Below are positions 11,040 through 21,939 of a stretch of DNA of 64,000 nt, piece by piece (position 1 is the first letter of the stretch; the number at the start of each line of letters is the position of its first letter). The notes under the pieces are model-generated. The model saw nothing but the letters and a program-made list of their open reading frames with translations, was not told the origin of the DNA and ran no database searches. A program made the translations under genes and the position numbers. The stretch is taken from assembly GCA_007922195.1 (NCBI GenBank), contig ML682024.1, positions 1,660,051 through 1,724,050 on the forward strand, written 5' to 3'. This DNA comes from Podocnemis expansa (taxonomy: Eukaryota; Chordata; Testudines; Podocnemididae).

Positions 11040-13430
11040 CCATTCCCACAGATCACCTTGCCTGCCAAAAGATTAAAGTAAAACATTTACTGAAACCCTG
11101 CAGCAGCAAGGCATAGGCAAGAGACAGTGAATGGAAATAGTTTATGTATAATTTTAGTTACAGGATAGTGACATGCAGGACACAGGCAAGCTCAAGAGCA
11201 TGACAGAGGAGCTGCAGAAACAGGATAAAACTGATGAAGTCAAAGAAGTCAAGAGTGAAGTCTAATTACAATCAACAAAATGACAGGAGTCAGAACAAAG
11301 TACAGACTCTGACATGTTCCTACAAAACACAGTGGCATGTGACCAAAAGATGGGTTTCTTTTTGTTTGGTTATTTTTTTTTAAACAAGTTTTCTTGCTAA
11401 TTTTGGAAATCAATATGCTCCTACTTCTAACCACCTTGTGGAGAAAGGAAGAGAACTTTCTGTTTCTTCATTGTAAGTGTAAAAATATAAAACCGTATTT
11501 TCATGAAGGAAAGTAAAATTAAACATATTTAGAGTGAAGCCACACCCAAGATTTCATAGGGAGTAACACATCACTCTGTCTCCCACTTCACTAAGTGCCA
11601 CTCCTTATTTAGAGCTGGGACACAGTGGTTTTTCTAATCTTCCTCATCTAAGGATGCACATTCTTCTAATTGTAGCTTCCTGTCAAACTCATTTGAAAGT
11701 GAGAGAAGAATGGTAGTTTAGCAGAGCAAATTTTAAATCTGAGCAGAAACAAAAAGAGCAATGTTCTTAAAAATTCTGTTTTGTCTCAGATAAAACTTAC
11801 ATTTGTTCCTTACTGTCACAGTTCTTGTCTTTATTACTCATGGTCTCCCTCCCATAATTTCCAAATAAATTGTGTCAGGACTATCATAACTGAATCCCAA
11901 TCTTCCAGTCACTCTCTACCATAGCAGATTTTGCAGCGTGCACTCACATGGCTTCACTGACAATCACTGTGGCTCTTTCCTGACATTGCCAGGGGACTGA
12001 GAGTCCAGAATAGAAGGGAGTGCTTGGAAAATGTAGAATCGATGAGGGATGAGAAGGGAAAGAAGTAGGAGAGAAAGGCAATCCCTTCCCTTGCTGCTTG
12101 CTTTCATGAAAGAGATTAATCTGTTTAATCTCCAGCTTCATGACAGCTTTTGAGACTCTCAATCAGGTTTTTTATTTTTTTTTTGAGCCCATCACATTCT
12201 TACAGACTGACATTTATGATCCCAACTGCCTGTGCAAACATCAGTAAGAGCAATAATTAATGAACTCTCACACATCACTGTCATCTCTCAGACCATTTAA
12301 AAGGGAGTATAAGATGTTAAAATCTATGTCCATGAAGAACCCTACATCATCACAGGTAAAACACACAAAGAGACTTTGAAATATAAAGGCAGTTTTCTGG
12401 CTTTTAGCTAGTGACTGTCTTTAGGTGAGGGATTATGCATTCTCCTGATATGCTGAACTGCACATCAGCAATGTCTAAGGGGAAACAGCCTCATTACCTG
12501 ATTTTCTCTATTGCAGAATTTGCTCCCCCCGCTTTTTAAAAAATAAACCTTATCGAATATTTCAAGTGAAGTTAATGTTAACACAGCTGTTTGAAACAAT
12601 ATTTGCTTGTTTATTGCAGCAATGTTCAACAGTTCAAGGGGGCTGGAACACAGCAAAAATTGTAGCTATTTCCCTAACAACTCCCCGGACTATTACCTCC
12701 TTTTGATATGTGTTATGATAACAATTAATTATTTTGAAACTCTGGTAATTCCCAATGAACTAGACTGTGCAATTTGCAAGTGGGTCAGAAATGCTGGTGT
12801 TCAACTCCTCAGTATTGTCCATTACAGTAAACAACCAATTTACTCTGCACTTCCCTTGATTTCTATGAAACATATTTTCAGGAGTTACCCTCAAGGAGTT
12901 GAGATGTTCATGTCAGAGTCCTAAGGGTCTTATCCATGTTTCTCTCCATACAGATCCATATCAACCTCATTGAGAAAGAGGGCATTCCTTTTAAAACCCA
13001 TCATGGCTGCTTCTGATATGCTGCGGAAAGTCAAAGTGGCAATTCTAGATGAATGGGACACAAACAATATAGGGCACTCCTTTTCACCTAGGTTGCATCT
13101 ACTATATCTACATAGCATTTATATTAGCTCATCTTCACTGCGTATTTGAGGCAGAAAGGCTGAATTGATGGCCCTTCAGGTATTTGCAAAACAGATGCCT
13201 GTCATGAACAAATTTCTGATTAAAAAAATATTTTCTGTTAGACACAAATATCAAGTTGAACAATGGATGTAGAAACACAGAACATTAGAAGCAAATGAAG
13301 TAATGGCCTTTTATTATACTTCTGTCCCCCATTGTCAACAGCTCACTTGCACTTGCTTGACAGACTCCTTTCAAAAATAAACCATCCCAGACTTAATACA
13401 CCATGCATTCCTGGTAACGGATCTACTTTG
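11040..13430. other. ZFAND3 intron 4 sequence
   Basis: No recognisable exon or repeat. Longest frame is 105 codons on the plus strand (12607-12924), with no splice signals or family resemblance; regarded as random. T-rich tracts at 11369-11380 and 12170-12183. Confidence 0.5.
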
Positions 13431-13477
13431 GCATAAGTTCCCTCCATCTTCAAAGTGTCTGACAAAATGTGATCTTC

Positions 13478-13545
13478 TCCCATGAAAGCTCATGAGATAA
13501 ATAAATTTGTTAGTCTAAGTGCCCCAGGACTCCTTGTTTCTTTGG
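13478..13545. repeat. Foldback SINE-like element, single-arm fragment
   Basis: CCCATGAAAGCTCATGAGATAAATAAATTTGTTAGTCTAAGTGCC and then GGACTCCTTG match one arm of the family seen complete at 44659-44862. The head and opposite arm are missing. It lies just beside the left end of the DIRS-like relic. Confidence 0.65.
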
Positions 13546-13599
13546 CAGAGTGACATTTGATGACAGTGTGAAAGCCACTTGAAAAAGTGTTAAGAAGAA

Positions 13600-14710
13600 A
13601 GGGTCTGACCTAAAATGTATTCTGCTATTGGAAGAGCATGCGTGAAGCTTGAAAGGTATGGTTGCAGATAAAAGGGCAATGCTCAAAACACATCAAGTGT
13701 AATACACTTTCCTTGGTGGAGGAATGTTGTTTTGGGTAAAAGGCTATGAGATGGATTACTTGGCTGAGGTCAAAGGGAGAGGCCACCTTTGGGAGCAACT
13801 TGGAATAGTATCATAGGGAGACCTTATCCTTGTGGTAAGTTTCCTGAAATGTGGGAAGGTGCTATGGTGACTGTAGAGGAACTGAGCAGCAGTTGGACGA
13901 CTAAAGGCACAAAAATGAGTGGAAAGGCACTGACTGCTGCCAAGTGGACCCTAATGGAGGAATGGGAAAGACCCAAGCAACGAAGATGCAGTAAATGATC
14001 TATGGTAATTGGTATACACACACCATTGTCTAGGTCTCGGTTGCTGGATGCCCATTTCATAAACTGATGGCATTTAACCCGATTCCAGGCTCTTGTGAAG
14101 GGGTGTTAGCTGCTGGTGAGTACGTTTTGCACTGGCATGGAACACGCAATGTCATTTCATGAATACCACTCAAATAACTGGCCATGAAATGCAGAGAGTG
14201 TGGGTGAGGATGGTACATTTGACTATGCTGTTGCATGAGAAGGTCTGGATGGAGAGACAGATGGATTGGTGGAGGGGCAGAGAGTTGAAGGACCTCTGTG
14301 GACCAATTTTGGTGGAGCCAGGAGGCAGCTACGAATATGAGGACTGCACAGTCCCTTCTCACTTGGCGGAGCTCTTTTCGGAGGAACAGGATGGGTAGAA
14401 AGGTGTAACAAAGTCCCAGTGCCCACTGAAGAAGAAAAACATCTTGTGAGTCCTGCCCAAGGGCTCCCCTGGAGCAGAAGAGAGGAAGCTCGCGGTTGAT
14501 TGTTGTTGTTGTGAACAGGCCCCTTCAGCATGTCCCACTGATAGAAGATGGAGTGAAGACTAGGATTGTAGATCTCCCATTCGTGATTGCAGTGGAAGAA
14601 GCAGATAAGTGTACCCGCTAGGCTGCTGTCCATACCAGGTACGTAGATTGCATGTAACATGATGATGTGTTGTAGGTTCAGTTCCACAGCTGCATTACTT
14701 TCCTGCATAG
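13600..14710 (-). pseudogene. DIRS-like RNase H region and tyrosine recombinase remnant
   Basis: Frame 14223-14708 (minus) has HAIYVPGMDSSLAGTL, comparable to the VPGxxNxxAD-type end of DIRS RNase H, then CNHEWEIYNPSLHSIF. Frame 14057-14362 continues with TEVLQLSAPPPIHLSLHPDL. Frame 13824-14060 has HLLHLRCLGLSHSSIRVHLA, which corresponds to the N-terminal core-binding part of the tyrosine recombinase (LxxSSIxVHLAA). Downstream to about 13600, broken frames still resemble the recombinase (YPKQHSSTKE region). The catalytic residues near the C-terminus are not seen. Confidence 0.7.
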
Positions 14711-14829
14711 GGCTGGCAATCTGGCTCTCTGGTTATGTATACAACTGCCATCATATTGTCAGAAAGAAGCTGCACATGTTTGGAAGTGACAAGAAGATGA
14801 AGTGCTGGACTTCTCATTAATACAGATGC

Positions 14830-15591
14830 CCACACTGTTGAGGAATCGTCATAGCATTTGGATAGTGTTGAGAAGGCATTTGCAGGATGTTGCTACCGGG
14901 AGCCAAATGTCTTGACATGGAATTAAATAGCAATCAAGGCACTGCTTCTGAGTGGCGACCTCTGCAAAGATCTTTGTGAAGACAAGGGGTGCAATGGCTA
15001 TACTGAATGGAAGGACCCAGAATTGGTATGGTTGTGTCCCACTGTGAATCAAAGGAATTTACAGTGCGTGGGGTGAATGTCTACATGAAAATAAGCATTA
15101 ATATTGAGAACCATGAACCAGGCACTGAGGGGATGATTTGTTGGAGAATGGCCATACAGAAATGGAATTTATGGATATATCTGTTCAAAGCCCTTAGATC
15201 CAGGATGGTGTAAAGGTCCCCTCCTTTCTTTGGTATAAGGAGATAAGGGAAGTAGAACCCACGGTACTGATGGTGGTGCAGGATCTATTCTATGAGGAGT
15301 GAGTTTATTACCTTCTGTAAAAGGTCCACTTGGAACCAATACATAGACATACGCTGTTGGGGCTGTCAACTCTACAAGATGTTCCCAGTATGCAATATCT
15401 AGCATCCTTTGATTGGTGGTAATCTTGCTCCAACTGTGGGAAAATAGAGCAAGACTGCCCTTGAATACTGTTGTGGGGAGGGGTTGGAAAAGGAGGAAGG
15501 TGAAGTTTGCAGTTCTTTGCTGAGGAATCAAAAAGGCTGTTTTGAGGAGTGTTGGAGGAAGGTGGCAGAGGTGGAAGCAGCCAAAAATCAC
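14830..15591 (-). pseudogene. DIRS-like reverse transcriptase remnant
   Basis: Minus-strand frame 15169-15591 holds LFSHSWSKITTNQRMLDIAY, resembling the segment before the polymerase fingers in DIRS RT. It ends in a degraded PxxKxxGPL-like stretch. Frame 14849-15052 holds PYQFWVLPFSIAIAPLVFTK, clearly related to the DIRS motif YQFxVLPFGxxxAPxVFTK; the normal Gly after PF is Ser here. The expected catalytic YLDDW is replaced by a CQDIW-like sequence, so the enzyme is dead. Several stops and a frame change separate the two parts. It shows that this element once reverse-transcribed its RNA; no activity is possible now. Confidence 0.75.
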
Positions 15592-15796
15592 AAGCTTCTG
15601 GAAGCATTAGCAGTGGTGAGATTGTTCCTGTTGGCACAGGGGGTATGACTGACGGGAAGGTCAAGAGGGATATTGGGGTTAGAAAGCCAGTCTGTTTTGC
15701 TATTGGGCAAGAGAGGTATATAGAGATCCAATGACTGTAGTATGGTTATGGAGTCTTTTAGTGAATGCAGACTCTCATCTGTCTTGTCAATTTCAA

Positions 15797-15882
15797 AAGG
15801 GATAGCCGTGTTAGTCTAGTTCAGTAAAAAAACAACAAGGAGTTGTGTGGCACTTTAAGACTAACAGATTTATTTTTTGCAT
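15797..15882 (+). repeat. Foldback SINE-like element, 5' fragment
   Basis: TTTCAAAAGGGATAGCCGTG and TTAGTCTAGTTCAGT form the family head, followed by one arm (AACAAGGAGTTGTGTGGCAC, then TTTAAGACTAACAGATTTATTT). The copy stops before the central loop. A possible short duplication, TTGTCAATT (before) and TTGTCAAAT (about 15900), flanks it. It sits inside the DIRS-like relic and is therefore younger. Confidence 0.7.
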
Positions 15883-16721
15883 CACTGAATCATTTATTGT
15901 TGTCAAATGGCAGATTTTCCAAAGCTGTTTGACGTCCTTGAGAAAGTCAAACATCTGAAGCCAGCAGTCTCTCTCTGAAGCACCACGCCCAAGGTGAGGC
16001 ACTGTGTTGTTGTATCTGTTTAAACTAGAGCCACTTGGAGAGATGCCTTAGTCACTAATTTGCCCTCTTCTATGAGGGCTTTGAACTCTGTTTGTCTGTC
16101 TTCAGGTAAGGAGGCTCAGACTTCTGCTAAGTTAATGTACTATATGAAATTGTACTTCACCAGCATGATCTGATAACTGGTAGTGCGGAATTGTAGGCCC
16201 ACTGAGTTGTGAGTCTTGTGCTTTATTAGACTGAGTTTCTTAGTTGCCTGCTCTGGTGGTGTTTTGCTGCCATGCCCTTTGAATAGCTGCTTGTACTACA
16301 AGAGAGTTAGGCAGTGGGTGCTAAAAGAGGAACTCCATGTCCTTAGTCAACACAAAGTAACCATCTCTCTGCCCTTTTGGGTGTTAGGGTGCATGATCCT
16401 TGTGCATACCAGCTTATGTTGGCTGGTTGTAAATTTGCATTCTGAATTGACAGCACCATTCATGAAGGGCCCATTAGCTGAAGGATGGCTAGGAATTCAT
16501 CCTGGGGGTCTATGACATGCTCTGCTTGTAGGCTGAGCGATGTTGCCATCCTCTGTAGGAAGTCCTAGCCGTGGTCATATGGTGGTAAGAGCAACAGAGG
16601 GACGAGAACTTTATCTGGAGAGGATGACACACCAGCTGGGAATGGTCTCTCTGATGGTGTACTTGTGTCCTGTGTTTTGTTGTAAATGGAGGGAGCGAAG
16701 CTCTGATGGGATCCTGTAATG

Positions 16722-17263
16722 TTAAGAGGGAGGTGGTGCTCTCCGATCATAGTATGTGTCCCAGCTGTACTCCTTTGGATTGGTTGGCGCTGAGGGTACT
16801 GGAACCAATGTCCTTATGGCAGGACATAGACGGACTATAAAAATCACACTGGTGAGAAAGCATGGCTCACCTCTGATGACCAATCCGACTCTTGACTGGT
16901 CCGGGAAGAGTGGTGCTGCTGGAGTGGACAGAACTGGTGGTACAGGTAGTCCACTAGGTTGATGTGGACGGTTTTGGTAAAGGAGCAGTGGTTTGTCAGT
17001 CAGGGATGGCAACTGTGCAACGCCAGTCAAGTCATGCTGTGGCGAGGAACCCTCAAGGGGCAGGAATAGCTCCACAATTGGTGTGAGAGGCAAAAACTGA
17101 TCCAGTGTACATGGTACTGGGAATGGCACATTTTACAGTCACGGCTGAGTGCATTGTGCTTCAGGGCTCCTGCAGCTGAGCTGGGGGTTGATACCAGTTG
17201 GTCCTGGTGCTTGGCCTTATGTTCTGCCTTAGATCCTTTTGGCACCAGCGTTCCAGTCTCCAT
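16722..17263 (-). pseudogene. DIRS-like Gag remnant
   Basis: Two overlapping minus-strand frames (17027-17263 and 16722-17129) encode Pro/Ser-rich sequence. The first begins METGTLVPKGSKAEHKAKHQ and includes CKMCHSQYHVHW; the second has a run of Pro with LPVPPVLSTPAAPL. Low complexity with short Lys/Arg clusters and a Cys-rich CKMC patch fits the ORF1/Gag of DIRS elements in reptiles. The frame is broken between the two pieces. Its place upstream of the reverse transcriptase on the same strand supports the assignment. Alone it would not be identifiable. Confidence 0.6.
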
Positions 17264-17519
17264 TTATAACTTCTGACCCAGGGCTCCTTGGCTCAGGAAG
17301 TGCTGCATTTAGCTGTGGTCCCTCTTGGAGGGCCACACTTGTGCCCATGACTGTACTTCCTGTGCACATGATGGGTTTTGGCTGATGCTCTCAATACTGC
17401 TGGTGCTGTTCTGGCAGGAGGCAGAACATGATCTGGGTTGTGACTGGGGGAGACAGCTGCTCCCTTTATGTCCTTCCTTCCCTCTTATGCTTTACTATCT
17501 CTCTCATTTTTAAACAGTT

Positions 17520-19447
17520 GTTTAATAAAAGTCCAGCTTAGCCTGCCAAGGTGTATTTTGCAACTCTGCTCTGAGCCTGTGACCAGGGTGACAGCTAAAA
17601 GCCACATCTTATACCAGCATTGTGCTGTTTAAGTTGGTCATTTCTTGAAGTGGCTGTTAAGACCATGTGCTGTGCCTGTGTTTTTCCAGCAGAGGTTGCA
17701 AGTGAGAGACAACACCAGAGACAGAAGCTGAATTTTCCTTGTGTGTGTCTTGTTTTGTCTTCTAGAAAGATAGCAACAGTGACAGCTCCAAGCTCCTCTC
17801 AACTAACTTCTTTTCTCCAGAAGAGCAGTTCCTTATAATCATCTTTCATACCATTTAAGAGAGAGTTTGACAAGGGGCAGTTCTTTCTAAAAACTCTCAC
17901 TAGCAAACAGGTAAAGGAACAGAGGACCCTGTTAAAATGAAAGCTTTTTAAAATGTTTTACACTTCAAATGCTTGAGCAGTTTTTTCTTCTTTTCGGTAT
18001 CTTTAATAAAAAGTCAAAGTGGATTTTTAATGGAGTGCTTATCATGGTACTAAGCAGTCTGACGTCTCTGCATACTAAGACCTGTATCTTATTTAACATT
18101 GGACAGTGAAAGGGGAGTGTTAATACCTTTGACACTTTAGGCCCATATGTTCTCTCTCAATCAATTCAACTGTCCAATTTTCCATCCTATCAAGTGTTTG
18201 TTTTCTGATGTTAGTACAACATTCTAGCATTCTTATTCACATTAATATCTGTTTATAATCATCTCACCTCTAGAACTTTGTTTAGGAACTTGATTTGGTT
18301 TTGTGGAGAGAAGATTTACAGAAACTTGTTATGGTATAATTTGTAAACAGACTGCCTCTACAATTCAGAGATTTTAAAACTCTCCAAGAATCTCTGAAGA
18401 ACTCAAAGACTCTATAAAGCATGCCTCTGTGGAGTGAATAAAATACAGAAAACTCCTCATTGAAATTATCACTGTGCAGATTTTGGATAGCATCCAGAAA
18501 CAACAAATATTTTTTGTATTAATTACAAAACGGTTGAACATGCATTTGTCCTGAGTCCCAATATTCACAATACTTTTGGAATTCCTGTACCAAGCTGTCT
18601 GAGACACACAATGAAATAACTGTTAGAAAACTTTCCAAGAGGAAAACACTGGTCTTTTGAAGTTATACCTTTCAAACAGTTGGACCACTTCAAATTCTGA
18701 CCCTCTTTGACCTTTCTGGTCCCTCCCCCTAACCAGCAACAGATCACATAAGCAAAATTTCTAGCAGAAGAGATGTTTTTTAAATGGAGAAGTCATTTGA
18801 GCACAATGGGTCAAAACAGGCCTGAAAATGAAACCTTATTTATTATAACTGGAGCAACAGCAACTCCTGTATTTAGATTTGCTCAAATTTCATTGAGCCC
18901 TCCCACCCAACTCTATTTTAATTATAAGCTTTGTGAAACATCTTTTGCGCTGAAATTTCTAGACTTCACTCTTTCTGATGTGAGGGGCTTTGTTTAACTA
19001 AATTTTCTCAAAAATAATCTGTTCAGAATAAAGAAAAGAAATTCTTCCATTATAAAATGGTGACCTAATTTTAAATTGCATTAGTACTAAAAATAAATGG
19101 CATAAAGCCCAGATATTTCAAAAGGGAAATAGTTTTGCTTGACAAGGAGTAGACGTTTTATGTTGAACTCTAAGAACTGGTTTGATTTGATGCAGATATT
19201 ACTTGATTAAAAAAATAACACTTCATAACACATGTATAGTGCATTTTGAAAAGGACTTTTCTCATTAAGCTCATAAACAGTAAAACTTTAGAAAGCTGCA
19301 CTGCATGTGTGAATGGCTGACTGCCCCCCCAGTAAGAAGAGCCTTTTCACTCACTGCCTATTTTATGAAAGCTATAAATCTCAAACTTTGCAGGAGAGAA
19401 TCTCTCCACGGTTTATATAGTGATCGGGACAGGATGTAATCATATCG
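17520..19447. other. ZFAND3 intron 4 sequence
   Basis: AT-rich intron with no recognised exon, RNA gene or dispersed repeat. Frames of 60-77 codons at 18282-18747 overlap on the same strand in different phases and look random. Confidence 0.5.
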
Positions 19448-21595
19448 TAAGACTGGCCACACTAGGTCAGATGAATGGCCCACCTAGCTCATGATCATAT
19501 CTTTGACAGCAGTCAGTGCCAGATGCTTCTGACAGTTGGATATTTTAATCTTTCCTTCTATGGAAGCTGCTTATTTTTGTTGCCTTTGTCCAGGCAGTTT
19601 CCAATTAAAATACATCTTTTTTGAGGTAGGGCAACAAGAACTGTATGCAGTGTTAAAGGTGTTACTGTACCATGGACTTGCACAGTGGCATTATATTTAC
19701 AGTTATTATCTGTCCCTTTCCCAATGGCTTCTAATGTTACCAGCTTTTTTTGACTGCCATTGCACAGTGAGCAGATGTTTTCAGAGAACGATCCATTATG
19801 CCAAGTTCTCTTTCTTGAGTGGTAACAGATAATTTAGACCCCATCATTTTTCATATATGGTCAGAATTATGTTTTCCAAGGTAAGTTACCTTGCACTTTG
19901 CAGCACTGATTTTCATCTACCATTCTGTTGCCCAGTCACCCAGTTTTTTGAGATCCCTTTGTCATTCTTCACAATCAGCTTTGAAATTAACTATCTTCAG
20001 TAATTTCGTATCCACTGCAAATTCTGCCATCTCACTAGTCACACCATTTTCCCGATCATTTTTGAACATGTTGAACAGATCACTAGGGGACCCACTATTT
20101 ACCATTTTCCTGTATGAAGGCTGACCATTTATTCTGACCCTTTGTATGTACTGAATCTTTTCACCAAGTTCCAAAGGGGTAGCCATGTTCAGCAAAACAA
20201 ACAAGGAATCTGGTAGCACATTTAAAGACTAACAAATTTATTTATTGCATGAAGTGGGATTTCCTCCCATGAAAGCTCCTGTGATAAATAAATCCGTTAG
20301 TCTTTAAAAGTGCTACCAGACTCCTTGTTTATCTTTTCACCAGTTACAGAGCCATGAGAGGACCTTCTCTGACTGTGTAATTTGTTTAATAGCTGCTGGT
20401 GAAAGACATTTTTCAACGTATGTCTGAAAGTCCACACACTATACCATTTGGATCAGTCTTGTATACATGCTTGTTGACTCCACTGAAGAAGTCTAATAGA
20501 TTTGTCAGGCATAATTTTCTTTTACAAAAACTGTGTTGATTCTTACCATATTAGGCTCATCTATGTTTCTGATAGTTTTGTTCTTTACAGTAATTTAAAC
20601 TGATTGGCTTGCTAATGAAGTTATCGCTAGGGTTGCGCCTCTGGAGCCTTGTTTGAAACCAGGCATTATGTTAGTGACCATCCAGCCATCTGGTACCAAG
20701 GCTGATTTAAGCCTTAGGTTACATAGCATAGTTAGTAGTTCTGCATTCTCATATTTAGATTCCTTTAGAAGTTTTGGGTGAATATTATTTGGTCTTTGTA
20801 ACTTATTACTGTTTCATTTATCTATTTGTTCCAAAACCTCCACTGACACCTCACTCTGGGACATTTCCTCAGATCTGACATCTTCCTAAAAGAACAGATT
20901 GAGTGTGGAAATTTCCCCCATATTCTCTGCAGTGGAGACTGCCACAAATAATTCATTTAGCATCTCCCAATAGTTTGGTCTTCCTTGAGTGCTGCTTTTA
21001 CATTTTGATCATGCAGTGGCCCCACGGCCTAAGGCACGCTTCCTGCTTCTGAGGTACCAGGGACTCTTCAAAAATCCTTCTTGACCTGCTTTGTTACACT
21101 TTTATGTTTTACTTGCCAGATTTTATGCTCTTCTATTTTCCTCACTAGAAGCCAAGTTCCATTTTTTTTTTTTTTTAAACAAATGTCTTTCTGCTTCTAA
21201 CCACCTCTTTTACTGAGTTGTTTAGCAATGGCAACATTTCTTGGTCATCTTACCTTTTCAAAAATTATTATCTGGGGTATAAATATAGTTTGAGCCTCTC
21301 TTGTGGTGTTTTAAAATAGTTTTATGCAGCTTGCAGGCACTTCACCATTGTATCTGTTCCTTGAATTTATATTTAACAAGCTTCCTCATTTTCCAATAGT
21401 TCCCCCTTTTTGAAGTTAAATGCTGTGGTGGTAGGTTTCCTTGGCACTTACTTCTTCAAGACTGTTAAACTTAATTACACTGTGGTCCTATTACCATGAA
21501 ATTCAGTTATAGCTACCTCCTGAACAGATCCTATGTTGAACATAAGGGTAAATCGAGAATTGTTTTTTCTCATGTGGGCTCAAAGTAGGATGCAA
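19448..21595 (-). mobile_element. Ancient degraded CR1 LINE, ORF2 to 3' end
   Basis: The minus strand matches CR1 ORF2 and its 3' end. The frame at 19962-20219 includes RVRINGQPSYRKMVNSGSPS, FNMFKNDRENGVTSEMAEFA and VDTKLLKIVNFKADCEE. This is the reverse-transcriptase segment around the catalytic FADD box, which reads FAVD here. At 19448-19540 the plus strand has CCACACTAGGTCAGATGAATGG, the reverse complement of the usual CR1 tail. The 5' limit near 21595 falls in the endonuclease/RT junction. There are many stops and small deletions, and a foldback SINE interrupts it at 20167-20330. It is inactive and much older than the CR1 at 60.9 kb. Confidence 0.85.
20167..20330 (+). repeat. Foldback SINE-like element with perfect 12-bp target duplication
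   Basis: Head AGTTCCAAAGGGGTAGCCATG is followed by an inverted pair of arms. The left arm is AACAAGGAATCTGGTAGCAC, then AAAGACTAACAAATTTATTT; the right arm is AAATAAATCCGTTAGTCTTT, then GTGCTACCAGACTCCTTGTT. The element is flanked by identical ATCTTTTCACCA at 20155-20166 and 20331-20342. A 12-bp duplication suggests retroposition rather than cut-and-paste. It interrupts the CR1 relic, whose sequence resumes exactly after the second copy. Confidence 0.85.
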
Positions 21596-21677
21596 ACAAT
21601 TTAACCAAACAATTCCACTGAAGGAATTGTTTTTAAACCCAGCAAACCCCACCAATACTTATTTCAGTGACTTTAAT

Positions 21678-21936
21678 GGCTTGTCTACACTTAAATGCTA
21701 CACAGCAGAAAACTGGTTCAATATAGACACTACTTATGCCCACATGAGATATCTTACACTGATACAGGCAATCCCCCTCCTGGAGAGGCAGTAGCTAAGG
21801 CAATAGAAGAATTCTTCAATTGAACTAGCACTGGTCTAGAGCCGGGGTCATCTCAGTATAGTTGTATCTCTTGGGGTGTAGATTTTTCAACCATAGACTA
21901 ACTAAACTGCAGTAAATTCCTAGTACAGACCAGGCC
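21678..21936. mobile_element. MITE with GGCYTGTCTACACT-type ends
   Basis: Starts GGCTTGTCTACACTTAAA; the right end, read inward, is GGGCCTGGTCTGTACT, so it has imperfect terminal inverted repeats. No coding capacity. TAA-like trinucleotides at both edges would fit a Harbinger- or mariner-type target, but the exact border is uncertain. Confidence 0.6.
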
Positions 21937-21939
21937 CTA

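Larger units (their letters stand above)
13600..17515 (-). mobile_element. Degraded DIRS-like (tyrosine recombinase) retrotransposon
   Basis: Read on the minus strand from 17515 down to 13600, the six frames give remnants in the order expected for DIRS elements. These are a Ser/Pro-rich Gag-like part (about 17515-15650), reverse transcriptase (about 15500-14830), an RNase H-region remnant (about 14710-14230) and part of a tyrosine recombinase (about 14060-13600). Every part carries stops and frameshifts. No terminal or split direct repeats were identified, and the recombinase catalytic R-H-R-Y end is missing. A foldback SINE fragment lies inside it at 15797. About 3.9 kb is left of an element class usually 5-6 kb long. 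The class call rests on remembered family motifs, so a protein search should confirm it. Confidence 0.75.
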
